Made by a program: the position numbers and the translations under genes | The notes under the pieces: generated by a model | Told to the model about the DNA's origin: nothing | Seen by the model: only the letters and a program-made list of their open reading frames with translations | Databases searched by the model: none | Shown: piece after piece, positions 1 through 13,385 of the stretch | Layout: each line of letters starts with the position of its first letter | Numbering within the stretch: position 1 is the first letter of the stretch | From: Shinella sp. SUS2 | GTDB taxonomy: Bacteria; Pseudomonadota; Alphaproteobacteria; Rhizobiales; Rhizobiaceae | Reading direction: 5' to 3' | NCBI RefSeq assembly: GCF_001262505.1 | Contig: NZ_KQ410727.1 | Span: forward strand, 290,229-354,228 | Length of the DNA stretch: 64,000 nt

Positions 1-174
1 TGGCGCCATATCCATGGCTGCGGCCGCTTCTTCAACGCGGCACGCGACACGGTGAGCGACAAGTTCGTCATGAGCTACAAGGCGGGCGAGCCTAAGCCTG
101 ATCTCTCCGGTGCGCCGACAACCACCGAAAAACCCGCCGAAACCTTTGAAACCACGGAAGGAACCGCGCAATGA
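1..174 (+). CDS. soxD: Sarcosine oxidase delta subunit, C-terminal part (partial, 5' end outside window)
   Basis: The window opens inside an open frame that reads WRHIHGCGRFFNAARDT and ends in a TGA at 172-174. The tryptophan-rich start followed by HGCGRFFN and FVMSYKAGE is the usual end of the small delta subunit of heterotetrameric sarcosine oxidase, which carries a zinc-binding cysteine set. The last ~20 residues are low-complexity and rich in Thr, Glu and Pro. The stop overlaps the next start as ATGA, which is typical of translational coupling with soxA. Only about 57 codons are visible, so the call depends partly on the soxA and soxG neighbours. Confidence 0.85.
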   Translation, partial: WRHIHGCGRFFNAARDTVSDKFVMSYKAGEPKPDLSGAPTTTEKPAETFETTEGTAQ

Positions 175-3164
175 GCGGCGCCAATCGCATTGCCGGTCAG
201 GGCCGCCTGACGCCGGCCAAGACAGCGCGTTTTACCTTCGACGGAAAGACATTCGACGCGCTGGAAGGCGATACCGTCGCCTCGGCGCTGCTCGCCAACG
301 GCGTGCACCTCGTCGGCCGCTCGTTCAAGTACCATCGCCCGCGCGGCATCCTGTCGGCAGGCCCGGAAGAGCCGAACGCGCTGATCGATGTTTCGCGCGA
401 TGCCGCCCGCCGCCAGCCGAACGTGCGCGCGCCGGTGCAAGAAGTCTTTGACGGCATGAAGGTTTCTTCGCAGAACCGCTGGCCGTCGCTCGCCTTCGAT
501 ATCGGCGGCGTCAACAACCTGATGTCGCCGTTCTTCGCCGCCGGTTTCTACTACAAGACCTTCATGTGGCCGAAGGCCGCCTGGGAAAAGGTCTACGAGC
601 CCTTCATCCGCAAGGCCGCCGGCCTCGGCGTCGCGCCGACGGAAGAGGATCCGGACCACTACGCCAGCCGCTATGCCTATTGCGACGTGCTCGTCGCCGG
701 TGGCGGCGTCGCCGGCCTTTCGGCAGCACTTGCCGCTGCCGAAGCCGGCGCGCGCGTCATCCTCTGCGACGAGCAGCCGGAAGTCGGCGGTGCGCTGCAT
801 TACGACACGTCGGTGACGATCGACGGTCGGAACGGCTACGACTGGGCGCAGGCGACGGCCGCCAGGCTGAAGGCGATGGAGAACGTCACCGTCCTCACCC
901 GCACGACGGCCTTCGGCTACTACAACCACAATTTCGTCGGCCTCGTCGAGCGCGTCACCGACCACCTCGCAAAGCCTGACAAGAAGCTGCCGCGCGAGCG
1001 GATGTGGCAGGTGCGCGCCAAGCGCGTCATCCTCGCCACCGGTTCTATCGAGCGCCATATGGTGTTCGCCAACAACGACCGGCCGGGCATCATGCTCGCC
1101 TCAGCGGCGCGCACCTATCTCAACCATTTCGGCGTCGCCGTCGGCCGCAAGGTCGGCGTCTACACGGCGAGTGATTCGGCCTATGAGGCCGCCTTCGACC
1201 TGAAGCGTGCCGGCGTCACCATCGCCGCCATCGTCGACAACAGAGAGAAGCCGGGCGAAGCCGTTCTGGCGGAAGCCCGCAAGTTTGGCATCGAGGTGCT
1301 GACCGGCCATTCGGTCGTCGACACCAAGGGCAAGCTGCGCGTCTCCTCCATGTCGGTCGCCCGCAATGGCGGCGGCTCGGCCCGCGCCATCCCGGTTGAT
1401 GCGCTGCTGATGTCCGCCGGCTGGACGCCCTCCGTCCACCTCTTCTCGCAGTCGCGCGGCAAGGTGGCCTATGATGCCGCCTCCGGCCGCTTTCTGCCGG
1501 GAGCCTATGCGCAGGATTGCCTCTCGGTCGGTTCGTGCAATGGCACGGACGGCCTCCAGGCGACCATCGAGGAATCGCTGGCCGCGGGCGAGCTGATGGC
1601 CCGCGCTACCGGCAACGAGGGCGGCGGCAAGGTCGAGCTCTCGGGTGAAAACGCCTTCGAATGGACCGGCGGCATGGCCGGCGCGGGCGAGGGCGCCGGC
1701 GTCGATACGACCGTCAAGGCTTTCGTCGATTTCCAGAACGACGTCTGCGCCAAGGACATCCGCCTTGCCGTGCGCGAAGGCATGCACTCGATCGAGCACA
1801 TCAAGCGCTTCACCACCAACGGCATGGCGACGGACCAGGGCAAGCTGTCCAACATCCACGGCCTTGCCATCGCCTCTGAAGTGCTGAACCGCGAGATCCC
1901 GAAGATCGGCCTCACCACCTTCCGCGCGCCCTATACGCCCGTCACCTTCGGCGCGCTGATCAGCCATTCGCGCGGCGAACTCTTCGATCCGGCGCGCAAG
2001 ACGCCTATGCATGCCTGGGAAGAAGCGCATGGCGCGGTCTTCGAAGACGTCGGTAACTGGAAGCGCGCCTGGTATTATCCGCGCCCCGGCGAAACCATGC
2101 ACGACGCGGTCAACCGCGAGTGCCGCACGGTGCGCAATGCCGCCGGCCTCTTCGATGCCTCGACGCTCGGCAAGATCGAAGTCGTCGGCCCCGATGCCGC
2201 CGAGTTCCTGAACCTGATGTACACCAACGCCTGGGATACGCTGAAGCCCGGCCGTTGCCGCTACGGCATCATGCTGCGCGAAGACGGTTTCGTTTATGAC
2301 GACGGCGTCGTCGGGCGCCTCGCGGAGGATCGCTTCCACGTCACGACGACGACGGGCGGCGCGCCGCGCGTCATGAACCACATGGAAGACTATCTCCAGA
2401 CGGAATTCCCGCATCTGAAGGTCTGGCTGACCTCGACCACCGAACAGTGGGCAGTCATCGCCGTGCAGGGTCCGAAGGCGCGCGAAATCCTCGAGCCGCT
2501 CATCGAAGGCATCGACATCTCGAACGAAGCCTTCCCGCATATGAGCGTGCGCGAAGGAAAGATCTGCGGCGTGCCGACGCGGCTCTTCCGCATGTCCTTC
2601 ACCGGCGAAGCGGGCTACGAAGTCAACGTTCCCGCCGATTATGGCCAGGCCGTCTGGGAAGCCATCTGGGCCCGCGCCGAACCGCTCGGGGCCTGCGCCT
2701 ACGGCACGGAGACCATGCACGTCCTGCGCGCCGAAAAGGGCTATATCATCGTCGGCCAGGATACGGACGGCACGGTGACGCCGCACGATGCCAGCCTGAG
2801 CTGGGCCGTCTCCAAGAAGAAGACGGATTTCGTCGGCATCCGTGGCCTGAAGCGTCCGGACCTCGTCAAGGAGGGGCGCAAGCAGCTCGTCGGCCTTTTG
2901 ACCAAGGACCCGAACGTGGTGCTGGAGGAGGGCGCGCAGATCGTCGCCGATCCGAACGAGCCGAAGCCGATGAAAATGCTCGGCCATGTGACCTCGTCCT
3001 ACTGGTCGGAAAACTGCGGCCGCTCGATCGCCATGGCGCTTGTCGCCGGTGGTCAGGCACGGCTTGGCCAGACGCTCTACGTGCCGATGCCCGACCGTAC
3101 CATCGCGGTCGAGGTCAGCGACATGGTGTTCATCGACAAGGAAGGAGGACGCCTCAATGGCTGA
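171..3164 (+). CDS. soxA: Sarcosine oxidase alpha subunit
   Basis: This 997-residue protein is the large subunit of cytoplasmic heterotetrameric sarcosine oxidase, which oxidatively demethylates sarcosine to glycine and passes the one-carbon unit to tetrahydrofolate. Residues ~20-110 form the ferredoxin-like N-terminal domain (FTFDGKTFDALEGDT, then FKYHRPRGI). Residues ~170-480 are a dinucleotide-binding oxidoreductase domain with a GGGVAGLSAA nucleotide loop. From about residue 610 to the end it resembles the aminomethyltransferase GcvT, the folate-binding part. The length matches the family. It starts by ATGA overlap with soxD and its end overlaps soxG by 8 bases, so the three are one operon. 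Choline or glycine-betaine breakdown is the usual source of the substrate. Confidence 0.97.
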   Translation: MSGANRIAGQGRLTPAKTARFTFDGKTFDALEGDTVASALLANGVHLVGRSFKYHRPRGILSAGPEEPNALIDVSRDAARRQPNVRAPVQEVFDGMKVSSQNRWPSLAFDIGGVNNLMSPFFAAGFYYKTFMWPKAAWEKVYEPFIRKAAGLGVAPTEEDPDHYASRYAYCDVLVAGGGVAGLSAALAAAEAGARVILCDEQPEVGGALHYDTSVTIDGRNGYDWAQATAARLKAMENVTVLTRTTAFGYYNHNFVGLVERVTDHLAKPDKKLPRERMWQVRAKRVILATGSIERHMVFANNDRPGIMLASAARTYLNHFGVAVGRKVGVYTASDSAYEAAFDLKRAGVTIAAIVDNREKPGEAVLAEARKFGIEVLTGHSVVDTKGKLRVSSMSVARNGGGSARAIPVDALLMSAGWTPSVHLFSQSRGKVAYDAASGRFLPGAYAQDCLSVGSCNGTDGLQATIEESLAAGELMARATGNEGGGKVELSGENAFEWTGGMAGAGEGAGVDTTVKAFVDFQNDVCAKDIRLAVREGMHSIEHIKRFTTNGMATDQGKLSNIHGLAIASEVLNREIPKIGLTTFRAPYTPVTFGALISHSRGELFDPARKTPMHAWEEAHGAVFEDVGNWKRAWYYPRPGETMHDAVNRECRTVRNAAGLFDASTLGKIEVVGPDAAEFLNLMYTNAWDTLKPGRCRYGIMLREDGFVYDDGVVGRLAEDRFHVTTTTGGAPRVMNHMEDYLQTEFPHLKVWLTSTTEQWAVIAVQGPKAREILEPLIEGIDISNEAFPHMSVREGKICGVPTRLFRMSFTGEAGYEVNVPADYGQAVWEAIWARAEPLGACAYGTETMHVLRAEKGYIIVGQDTDGTVTPHDASLSWAVSKKKTDFVGIRGLKRPDLVKEGRKQLVGLLTKDPNVVLEEGAQIVADPNEPKPMKMLGHVTSSYWSENCGRSIAMALVAGGQARLGQTLYVPMPDRTIAVEVSDMVFIDKEGGRLNG

Positions 3165-3705
3165 TCAAGCTCTTCGCAAGGCGCCGCTCGCCGGCCGTCA
3201 TGGTGGTTCCGCCGGCGCGCGCGTCACGCCCGCCGCCCCTGCAACCCGTCTTTCGCTGCGTGCAGGCGAAGATGCCATCGGCACGCTTTCGCTGGCCTTC
3301 GGCCTCGAACTGCCGAGACGGCCGAAAACCTCGGCCTCCGTCAGCGGGCGCCACGCGCTCTGGCTCGGGCCGGACGAATGGCTGCTGATCGACGAGAACG
3401 GCGCCGACCTGATGGGCATTGCATCGGGCGTTTCCGCGCTGCATTCGGCGACGGATGTCTCGCATCGCAACACGGCGATCCTCGTTTCCGGCCCCAACGC
3501 GGCCGGAGCGATTGCCAGTGGCTGCCCGCTCGATCTCGGCAATGCGATCTTCCCGGTTGGCGCCGCGGCGCGCACGGTGCTTGGCAAGATCGAGATCGTG
3601 CTCCTGCGCACCGGCGAGGAAGACTATCGCGTGGAATGCTGGCGCTCGTTCTCGCCCTACGCCTTCGGCCTGCTTGCCGAGGGCGCGGAAGACGCCGGGC
3701 TCTGA
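3157..3705 (+). CDS. soxG: Sarcosine oxidase gamma subunit
   Basis: A 182-residue protein, the gamma subunit of heterotetrameric sarcosine oxidase. It resembles a shortened GcvT-like fold, with the segments ALWLGPDEWLL and LHSATDVSHRNTAILVSG that recur in SoxG. The start ATG at 3157 lies inside the end of soxA and has a strong AAGGAGGA ribosome site a few bases upstream, which decides between this start and longer in-frame options. It is the last gene of the operon. A convergent acetyltransferase gene ends only six bases after its stop. The subunit has no catalytic centre of its own in known enzymes and serves assembly. Confidence 0.94.
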   Translation: MADQALRKAPLAGRHGGSAGARVTPAAPATRLSLRAGEDAIGTLSLAFGLELPRRPKTSASVSGRHALWLGPDEWLLIDENGADLMGIASGVSALHSATDVSHRNTAILVSGPNAAGAIASGCPLDLGNAIFPVGAAARTVLGKIEIVLLRTGEEDYRVECWRSFSPYAFGLLAEGAEDAGL

Positions 3706-3711
3706 CCGCGA

Positions 3712-4236
3712 TCAGAAGAACCGATAGAAGAACAGGGCTGTCTCCCGCGTCCCGGGGGACAGCCCTTCGTACAGGTGCCGGTCATAGCCGCCGAGGGTAA
3801 AACCCTGGCGCAGATAGAACCGGCAGGCGGCAACATTGGTCGTCTGGGTTTCGAGACGAATACCCGGCAGGCCGTTGTCCTTCGCCCAGCGAAACGCCTG
3901 CTGTATCAGGCGCTGCGCTGCGCCTGTGCCACGCCACTCCGTATCGACGGCGATGTCATCGATGAAGGCGAAATTGTTCCATCCCTTCGAGAGTACGATA
4001 TAGCCGACCGGCGCCTCGTCCCCGACAACGACAAAGAGCGCCTTGTTCTCGTCGTTCAGGTCGGCTTTGAGGTCATCCGCGTCGAAGCCGTAGCTCTTGG
4101 CATAGGGCTCCACAGGCCGGGCCTGCGCCAACCAGTCGCCGTCGAAAGGTGGTACAGCTTCGCGGGTGACGAGGAAGGAAAAGTCGCAGGCACCGAGGAT
4201 CGCGATGTCTTCCGGTGCGGCGAGACGGATTTTCAC
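3712..4236 (-). CDS. GNAT-family N-acetyltransferase (streptothricin acetyltransferase-like)
   Basis: This 174-residue protein has the GNAT fold: motif A is seen as FAIDDIAVDTEWRGTGAA around residues 90-110, the acetyl-CoA pyrophosphate loop, followed by RLIQQAFRWAKDNGLPGIRLETQTTN and the C-terminal FYLRQGF. The pattern and the short N-terminal region resemble streptothricin/nourseothricin acetyltransferases, but these families shade into one another, so the true substrate is unknown. It starts with GTG at 4236, overlapping the MaoC gene stop as GTGA, which suggests it is translated from the same mRNA. It is convergent with soxG. Confidence 0.75.
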   Translation of the reverse strand: MKIRLAAPEDIAILGACDFSFLVTREAVPPFDGDWLAQARPVEPYAKSYGFDADDLKADLNDENKALFVVVGDEAPVGYIVLSKGWNNFAFIDDIAVDTEWRGTGAAQRLIQQAFRWAKDNGLPGIRLETQTTNVAACRFYLRQGFTLGGYDRHLYEGLSPGTRETALFFYRFF

Positions 4237-4721
4237 ACGTCCTCCGGCCGGTCCTTGGGATCGAACTGGATGATGGTGATCCAGTCGGCGGTCAGGGCGG
4301 GCTTTCGTTCGTCCTCGATCTCCACTGAGACGTCATAGCGGATGGTCACCATGCCGGCACCGCGAAAGCGCGCTTCGGCGAGAACGAAGCGGCCGCGCAC
4401 ACGCGTTCCGCTTTTCACCGGCGTCATGAAGCGGACCTTCTCGAAGCCGTAGTTGATGCCCATCGTCTGCTCGACGATGCGCGGCACGCAATCGTAGTTC
4501 ATTGCTGAAAGCAGTGAGAGCGTCAGGAAGCCGTGCGCGATCGTGCCGCCGAAGGGCGTTTCCGCGGCTGCCCGCACGGGATCGGTATGGATGAACTGGT
4601 GGTCTTCCGTCGCTTCGGCAAAACGGTCGATCACCGTCTGGTCGACCGTGAACCAGCGCGACAGGCCGAGTTCGGTGCCGACGAGGGTGCCGATGTCCTT
4701 CAGGTGAATGGTCTCTGGCAT
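4233..4721 (-). CDS. MaoC-family (R)-specific enoyl hydratase-like protein
   Basis: A 162-residue single hot-dog protein. Residues ~35-55 hold the hydratase motif (FAEATEDHQFIHTDP, with the Asp/His dyad), followed by PFGGTIAHGFLTLSL, the typical MaoC sequence. Proteins of this type hydrate trans-2-enoyl-CoA and often link beta-oxidation with polyhydroxyalkanoate synthesis; the exact substrate cannot be read. The start at 4721 is preferred over an in-frame start 72 bases upstream because AGGAAA lies just before it. The stop overlaps the acetyltransferase start as GTGA. Confidence 0.85.
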   Translation of the reverse strand: MPETIHLKDIGTLVGTELGLSRWFTVDQTVIDRFAEATEDHQFIHTDPVRAAAETPFGGTIAHGFLTLSLLSAMNYDCVPRIVEQTMGINYGFEKVRFMTPVKSGTRVRGRFVLAEARFRGAGMVTIRYDVSVEIEDERKPALTADWITIIQFDPKDRPEDV

Positions 4722-4809
4722 AGGGTTTTCCTGCCGCTCGATGCGCGCCTGGATTCGGTATTCTCGCAAGAGCGCGGCGCGTTTGCGCGACATGCTTTAG
4801 AGAGATGGT

Positions 4810-4821
4810 TTGTCCGGACAA
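4810..4821. promoter_or_regulatory. Perfect 12-bp palindrome TTGTCCGGACAA between glgX and the MaoC gene
   Basis: A perfect 12-bp palindrome lies seven bases downstream of the glgX stop and ~90 bases upstream of the MaoC start on the same strand. It has no T-tract and no loop, so it looks more like a protein-binding site for the MaoC/acetyltransferase pair than a terminator. The regulator is unknown. Confidence 0.35.
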
Positions 4822-4827
4822 TGAAGA

Positions 4828-6801
4828 TCAGTGCTTTTCGACAAAAATCTCGACGCTGCGGGGATGGATGAGGCTGGTCGCGGGATGGTTGGTGGAAAGC
4901 AGGCTCGTCCAGTCGCGTCCCTCCGGTGGCGGCAGGGCGAGCGCCTGCTCACCATGCGTCCGGTTGATGGCGATTGCGAGATGGACGATCCGCTGCTGCT
5001 GTAGATCAGGCGTCTTGAGGATGGCAAGCAGGGTTCCGGCGAACGGCGCTTCCCAGTCGCCGACCGTCATTGGGGTGCCTGCCAGTGTCCGCCATTCGAT
5101 ATCGCCGGTGCCGCTCCAGAAGGTCGTTTCCGTGAGGGCGGGGAAACGCTTGCGAATGGCAGAGAGCATGGCGGTGTGTTCGATCAGACCGTCGTCGAGC
5201 CGGTCCCAGTGCATCCAGGTGATGGCGTTGTCCTGGCAATAGGCGTTGTTGTTGCCGTTCTGGCTGCGTCCGCCCTCGTCGCCGGCCGTCAGCATGACGG
5301 TGCCGCGCGAGAGGAAGAGGCTCGCCAGCAGCGCCTTTACATCCGCCCGGCGGGCCGAGAGCACCGCGCCGTCCGTCGTCTCGCCCTCGGCGCCGTTGTT
5401 CCAGGAATGGTTCTCGTTGTGGCCGTCGCGGTTGTCCTCGCCGTTCGCCTCGTTGTGTTTCACCGTATGGGAGACAAGGTCCATCAAGGTGAAGCCGTCA
5501 TGGGCGGCGAGGAAATTGACGGAGCGGGTGCGGTCGCCGCCGTGGCGGGAGAAGATGTCGGAAGAGCCGGCAAGCGCGGTGACGAAGGCACCGAGCCGGT
5601 GGCTGTCACCGCGCCAGAAGGTGCGCGTGTCGTCGCGATAGCGGTCGTTCCATTCGAGGAAGGGTTCCGGGAAATTGCCGAGCTGGTAGCCGCCGGGCCC
5701 GATGTCCCAGGGTTCGGCGATCAGCACGCGGTCCTTGAGCAGCGGGTCGGCGCAGATTTCCGAGAGCAGCGCGGCCCTTGCGGAAAAACCGTCCGCCTCG
5801 CGGCCGAGGATGGTGGCAAGGTCGAAGCGGAAGCCATCGACGCCGGCATGGCGCACGAAATGGCGCAGGCTGTCGAGCACGAGCTGGCGTACGATCGGGT
5901 GTTCCCCGGCGATGGTGTTGCCGCAGCCGGTGTCGTTGATCAGCTCGCCGGGGCGGCCCTCCACATGGCGGTAATAGGTGAGGTTGTCGAGGCCGCGCAT
6001 GGAGAGCGTCGCGCCGTGGAGGTCGCTCTCGCCGGAATGGTTGAAGACGAGGTCGAGGATGACGCCGATGTTTTCGGCGCGCAGTGCCGCGACGGTGTCG
6101 GCGAGTTCCTTCATGCCGCCGGGAACGAGGCGCGGATCGAGCGCCATCAGCGCGATCGGGTTGTAGCCCCAGCTGTTGGAAAGACCGAGAGGCGGCAGAT
6201 GGCGTTCATCGATCCAGGCGGTGATCGGCATCAGCTCGACGGCATCGACGCCGAGGCGCTTGAGATGGGCGAGCACGGCGGGATGGGCAAGCGCGCCGAC
6301 GGTTCCGCGCACCGCCTCCGGCACGTCGGGGTGCAGCATGGTGAAGCTGCGCACCGCTACCTCGTAGACGAAGCCACCGGGGCGGAAGAGCGGCGCTTTT
6401 ACATCGACCGGCCGGTTTCGTGTGACGATGGCCTTCGGCACGATATCCGCCGTCTCGACACCGAAGCGGGTGAGGCGGCCGTCGTGCACGAAGGGGCGGT
6501 CGATTTTCTTGGCATAGGGATCGACGAGCAGTTTTGTCGGGTCGAACCAGAGGCCGTGGTCGGGGGAATAGATACCATCGGCGCGGAAGCCGTAGCATGT
6601 TCCAGCGGTCGCGCCTTCGACGAAGACACGGTGGAAACCGTTCTCGTCCCGCCCCATTGCGAGGCGGGCGAGTTCCTTGTCGCCATTGTTGTCGAACAGG
6701 CAAAGCTCGACCCGGCCGGCGTTGTGCGAATAGACCGCGAACTCCACCCCGTCCCCGGAGAGCGTGGCGCCCGGCGCGAAGGAAGGGGCGGTGATCGTCA
6801 T
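4828..6801 (-). CDS. glgX: Glycogen debranching enzyme GlgX
   Basis: A 657-residue isoamylase-type enzyme of glycoside hydrolase family 13. It removes the alpha-1,6 branches left after phosphorylase has shortened the outer chains of glycogen. The N-terminal CBM48-like segment (GDGVEFAVYSHNAGRVELCLF) is followed by the barrel with the GH13 signatures GVDGFRFDLATILGRE (nucleophile Asp), LIAEPWDIGPGGYQ (acid/base Glu) and NFLAAHDGFTLMDLV. The HNEANGEDNRDG segment is typical of GlgX. It is the last gene of the glg operon, one base after the pgm stop, so translation is probably coupled. Confidence 0.96.
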   Translation of the reverse strand: MTITAPSFAPGATLSGDGVEFAVYSHNAGRVELCLFDNNGDKELARLAMGRDENGFHRVFVEGATAGTCYGFRADGIYSPDHGLWFDPTKLLVDPYAKKIDRPFVHDGRLTRFGVETADIVPKAIVTRNRPVDVKAPLFRPGGFVYEVAVRSFTMLHPDVPEAVRGTVGALAHPAVLAHLKRLGVDAVELMPITAWIDERHLPPLGLSNSWGYNPIALMALDPRLVPGGMKELADTVAALRAENIGVILDLVFNHSGESDLHGATLSMRGLDNLTYYRHVEGRPGELINDTGCGNTIAGEHPIVRQLVLDSLRHFVRHAGVDGFRFDLATILGREADGFSARAALLSEICADPLLKDRVLIAEPWDIGPGGYQLGNFPEPFLEWNDRYRDDTRTFWRGDSHRLGAFVTALAGSSDIFSRHGGDRTRSVNFLAAHDGFTLMDLVSHTVKHNEANGEDNRDGHNENHSWNNGAEGETTDGAVLSARRADVKALLASLFLSRGTVMLTAGDEGGRSQNGNNNAYCQDNAITWMHWDRLDDGLIEHTAMLSAIRKRFPALTETTFWSGTGDIEWRTLAGTPMTVGDWEAPFAGTLLAILKTPDLQQQRIVHLAIAINRTHGEQALALPPPEGRDWTSLLSTNHPATSLIHPRSVEIFVEKH

Positions 6802-6802
6802 C

Positions 6803-9878
<3,076 letters not shown>

Positions 9879-9886
9879 GAGGACGA

Positions 9887-11149
9887 CTAGAGCTCCAGCT
9901 TGTCGATCATGGGTTGGGTGATGAGGCAGATGCCGCCTTCCGACCGGCGGAAACGCTTGGCATCGAGCACCGGGTCCTCGCCGACGACGAGGCCTTCCGG
10001 AATGACGACGCCCCTGTCGATGACGACATTCCTGAGGTTGGCATGGCGGCCGATCATGACGTTGGGCAGCACGACGGCGCCTTCGAGACGGGAATAGGAA
10101 TTGGCGCGCACGCCCGTGAAGAGGAGGCTGCGATGCAGCGTCGAGCCGGAGATAATGCAATCGCCGGAGACGAGCGAGGAGATCGCCGAGCCGCGGCGGT
10201 TCTCGTCGTCATGCACGAACTTTGCCGGCGGCTTGATCTCGGCGAAGGTCCAGATCGGCCAGGAGCTGTCGTAGATGTCGAGTTCCGGGGTGATGTCGGT
10301 GAGGTCGATATTGGCCTGCCAATAGGCATCGACCGTGCCGACGTCGCGCCAATAGGCCTCGCGCTCGAAATCGGAGCGCACGCAGGAGGCGGTGAAACGA
10401 TGGGCGACGGCTTTGCCGTGCTCGACGATGTAGGGGATGATGTCCTTGCCGAAATCGCGGCTCGACGTCGGGTCGGCGGCGTCGCGCCGCAGGAGGTCCA
10501 TCAGGAACTTCGTGTGAAAGACATAGATGCCCATGGAGGCGAGCGCCATGTCGGGATTGCCGGGAATGCTCGGCGGATCGGCCGGCTTCTCCACGAAGGC
10601 GATGATCTGGTCCTTGTCGTCGACATGCATGACGCCGAAGCCGGTTGCTTCCATGCGCGGCACTTCCAGGCACCCGATGGTGACCTGCGCGCCGGAATCG
10701 ACGTGCTGCTGGAGCATCAGCTCGTAGTCCATTTTATAGATATGATCGCCGGCGAGGATGACCATGTATTCGACGCCGTAGTCTTCGATGATGTCGATAT
10801 TCTGGTAGACGGCATCGGCGGTGCCCTCGTACCACTGTGTTTCGGACACACGCTGGCTGGCGGGCAGGATATCGAAGCTCTCGTTGCGCTCGGGGCGGAA
10901 GAAGTTCCAGCCGCGCTGCAGGTGACGGATCAACGAATGCGCCTTGTACTGGGTGGCGACGCCGATGCGGCGGATACCGGAGTTCAGCGCATTGGAGAGG
11001 GCGAAATCGATGATGCGCGCCTTGCCGCCGAAATAGACGGCGGGCTTGGCGCGCCGGTCTGTCAGTTCCTTGAGGCGGCTGCCGCGACCCCCCGCCAGAA
11101 CATAGGCCATCGCGTCACGGGCGAGGGGTTGAATCCGCTTTTGCTCCAT
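9887..11149 (-). CDS. glgC: Glucose-1-phosphate adenylyltransferase
   Basis: A 420-residue ADP-glucose pyrophosphorylase, the committed and allosterically controlled step of glycogen synthesis. The N-terminal nucleotidyltransferase domain shows [44 protein letters not shown], with the catalytic loop and the regulatory Arg/Lys region. The C-terminal part ([15 protein letters not shown] repeats around DRGVVIPEG) is the left-handed beta-helix. GGGAGGA lies just upstream of the ATG. It sits between glgB and glgA with short gaps in a single transcription unit. Confidence 0.97.
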   Translation of the reverse strand: MEQKRIQPLARDAMAYVLAGGRGSRLKELTDRRAKPAVYFGGKARIIDFALSNALNSGIRRIGVATQYKAHSLIRHLQRGWNFFRPERNESFDILPASQRVSETQWYEGTADAVYQNIDIIEDYGVEYMVILAGDHIYKMDYELMLQQHVDSGAQVTIGCLEVPRMEATGFGVMHVDDKDQIIAFVEKPADPPSIPGNPDMALASMGIYVFHTKFLMDLLRRDAADPTSSRDFGKDIIPYIVEHGKAVAHRFTASCVRSDFEREAYWRDVGTVDAYWQANIDLTDITPELDIYDSSWPIWTFAEIKPPAKFVHDDENRRGSAISSLVSGDCIISGSTLHRSLLFTGVRANSYSRLEGAVVLPNVMIGRHANLRNVVIDRGVVIPEGLVVGEDPVLDAKRFRRSEGGICLITQPMIDKLEL

Positions 11150-11171
11150 AGTGTCCTCCCGACAGTCGAAT

Positions 11172-13385
11172 TTATGCGTCCAGCTCGAGCATCAGCGTCG
11201 CCAGCGGCGGCAGGGTGATCGTGGCTGTTATTCTTCCATTTGCCTGTTTCTTGGCCTGTACGGCGCCGCCGTTGCCCTTGCCGCTGCCGCCGTAGATTTC
11301 GGCGTCGGTGTTGAGAATTTCCCGCCAGCGGCCCTCCACCGGAAGCGGGACCCCATAATTCTCGCGATAGACGGGGGTGAAGTTGGTGACGATGGCGATC
11401 GGCTTCTCGCCCGGCGCCTTGCGCAGCCAGGCGAAGACGGAGTTCTCCCGGTCGTCGGCAATCAGCCATTCGAAGCCGTCGCCTTCGCAGTCGCGCGCAT
11501 GCAGCGCCGCCTTGCGGCGGTATGTGCCGTTGAGATCCCGCACGAGCCGGCGCATGCCTTCGTGCAACGGATATTCGAGCAGGTTCCAGTCGAGTGCGCG
11601 GGTCTCGCTCCACTCCTGCCATTGCGCGAATTCCTGGCCCATGAACAACAGCTTCTTGCCGGGATAACCCCACATGAAGCTGTAATAGGCGCGCAGGTTT
11701 GCGAATTTCTGCCAATCGTCGCCGGCCATCTTGGCGATCAGCGAGCCCTTGCCGTGCACGACCTCGTCATGGCTGAGCGGCAGCACGAAGTTTTCCGTGA
11801 AGGCATAGAGCAGGCCGAAGGTCATGTCATTGTGGTGGAACTTGCGATGCACCGGCTCGCGCGACAGATATTGCAGCGTGTCGTGCATGAAGCCCATGTT
11901 CCACTTGAAGCCGAACCCGAGGCCACCGTCGTGCACCGGCGCCGAAACCTTTGGCCAGGAGGTGGATTCCTCCGCGATGGTCAGGATGCCGGGATGGGCG
12001 GCATAGACATGGGCGTTCATCGACTGCAGGAAGCGCACGGCCTCCAGGTTCTCGTTGCCGCCATATTCGTTCGGCACCCATTCGCCGTGCTTGCGCGAAT
12101 AGTCGAGATAGAGCATCGAGGCGACCGCATCGACGCGCAGGCCGTCGAGATGGAATTTTTCTGCCCAGTAGAGCGCGTTGTTGATGAGGTAGGACAGGAC
12201 CTCGGCGCGGCCGAAATTGTAGATCGCGGTGTTCCAGTCCGGATGAAAACCTTGCCGCGGATCCTCGTGCTCATAGAGTGCGGTGCCGTCGAAGTGACCA
12301 AGGCCATGCGCATCGGTCGGAAAATGCGCTGGCACCCAGTCGAGGATGACGCCGATGCCCACCTTGTGGCAGCCGTTGACGAAGCGGGCAAAACCTTCCG
12401 GCTCGCCGAAGCGGGCGGTCGGCGAGTAGAGGCCGGTCGTCTGATAGCCCCAGGACGGGTCGAAGGGGAATTCCGAGATCGGCAGGAACTCGATATGGGT
12501 GAAGCCCATGTCGACACAGTAGGGGATCAGGCGGTTCGCCAGTTCGTCCCAGGTGAGGAAGTCGCCATTGTCGTTCTTCTGCCAGGAACCGGCATGCACC
12601 TCGTAGATCGAGATCGGCTGGCGGCGGGCGTCCGCCGAGGCCCAGTGCGCCAGGTGCGCCTTGTCCTCCCAGGCCTGGTCGATCGGCCCTGTCGTCATGG
12701 AGGCGTTGGCGGGGCGGAGCTCCGAGCGGCGGGCGAAAGGATCGGCCTTCAGCGGCAGGACCTCGCCGTCGATGCCGACGATCTCGTATTTGTAGGCATG
12801 GCCGGTGGTGATGCCGGGCAGGAAGATTTCCCAGATGCCTGTGTCGCGGCGTAGCCGCATCGCATTCCGCCGGCCGTCCCAGTTGTTGAAGTTGCCGACA
12901 ATGGAGACCCGCTTGGCATTTGGCGCCCAGACGGCGAAGTGGAAGCCCTCGATGCCCTCGAGCGTCATTGGATGAGCGCCCATCTTGTCGAAGAGGCGAA
13001 GATGCGAGCCCTCGCGGATGTAGTAGTCGTCCATCGGGCCGAGCACCGGGCCGAAGGAATAGGGATCGACCACCACCCACTCGCCGCTGTCATTGCGTGC
13101 GCGGTAGCGGATCGGCTGAAGCTTCTTGAGGGAGACCTCGCCGGCGAAGATGCCGGCCGGATCGACCTGCGTCAGCACGCCGATCTCCTTGCCCGAGAGC
13201 GTCTCGGCGGTCACCTCTGCGGCGCCGGGCAGGAAGCAGCGGGCGACATGGCCGTCGCCGGCCGCGTGCAGGCCGAGCACTGCGAACGGGTCGCAGTGCC
13301 GGCTTTCCAAGATCGCGTCGATGTCTGCCTTCGCCAGAAGCTCTGACGGTCCCCCCGTCGTGCCTTTTTTCGGCGGTGCGGTCAT
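11172..13385 (-). CDS. glgB: 1,4-alpha-glucan branching enzyme
   Basis: A 737-residue GH13 branching enzyme that cuts alpha-1,4 chains and rejoins them through alpha-1,6 bonds. An N-terminal N1 module (residues ~20-115) precedes the CBM48 domain ([25 protein letters not shown]). The catalytic barrel carries [46 protein letters not shown] (nucleophile) and [12 protein letters not shown] (acid/base). The ending MLELDA belongs to the C-terminal beta-domain. The start overlaps the glgP stop by one base (TGATG), a sign of coupled translation. Confidence 0.97.
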   Translation of the reverse strand: MTAPPKKGTTGGPSELLAKADIDAILESRHCDPFAVLGLHAAGDGHVARCFLPGAAEVTAETLSGKEIGVLTQVDPAGIFAGEVSLKKLQPIRYRARNDSGEWVVVDPYSFGPVLGPMDDYYIREGSHLRLFDKMGAHPMTLEGIEGFHFAVWAPNAKRVSIVGNFNNWDGRRNAMRLRRDTGIWEIFLPGITTGHAYKYEIVGIDGEVLPLKADPFARRSELRPANASMTTGPIDQAWEDKAHLAHWASADARRQPISIYEVHAGSWQKNDNGDFLTWDELANRLIPYCVDMGFTHIEFLPISEFPFDPSWGYQTTGLYSPTARFGEPEGFARFVNGCHKVGIGVILDWVPAHFPTDAHGLGHFDGTALYEHEDPRQGFHPDWNTAIYNFGRAEVLSYLINNALYWAEKFHLDGLRVDAVASMLYLDYSRKHGEWVPNEYGGNENLEAVRFLQSMNAHVYAAHPGILTIAEESTSWPKVSAPVHDGGLGFGFKWNMGFMHDTLQYLSREPVHRKFHHNDMTFGLLYAFTENFVLPLSHDEVVHGKGSLIAKMAGDDWQKFANLRAYYSFMWGYPGKKLLFMGQEFAQWQEWSETRALDWNLLEYPLHEGMRRLVRDLNGTYRRKAALHARDCEGDGFEWLIADDRENSVFAWLRKAPGEKPIAIVTNFTPVYRENYGVPLPVEGRWREILNTDAEIYGGSGKGNGGAVQAKKQANGRITATITLPPLATLMLELDA

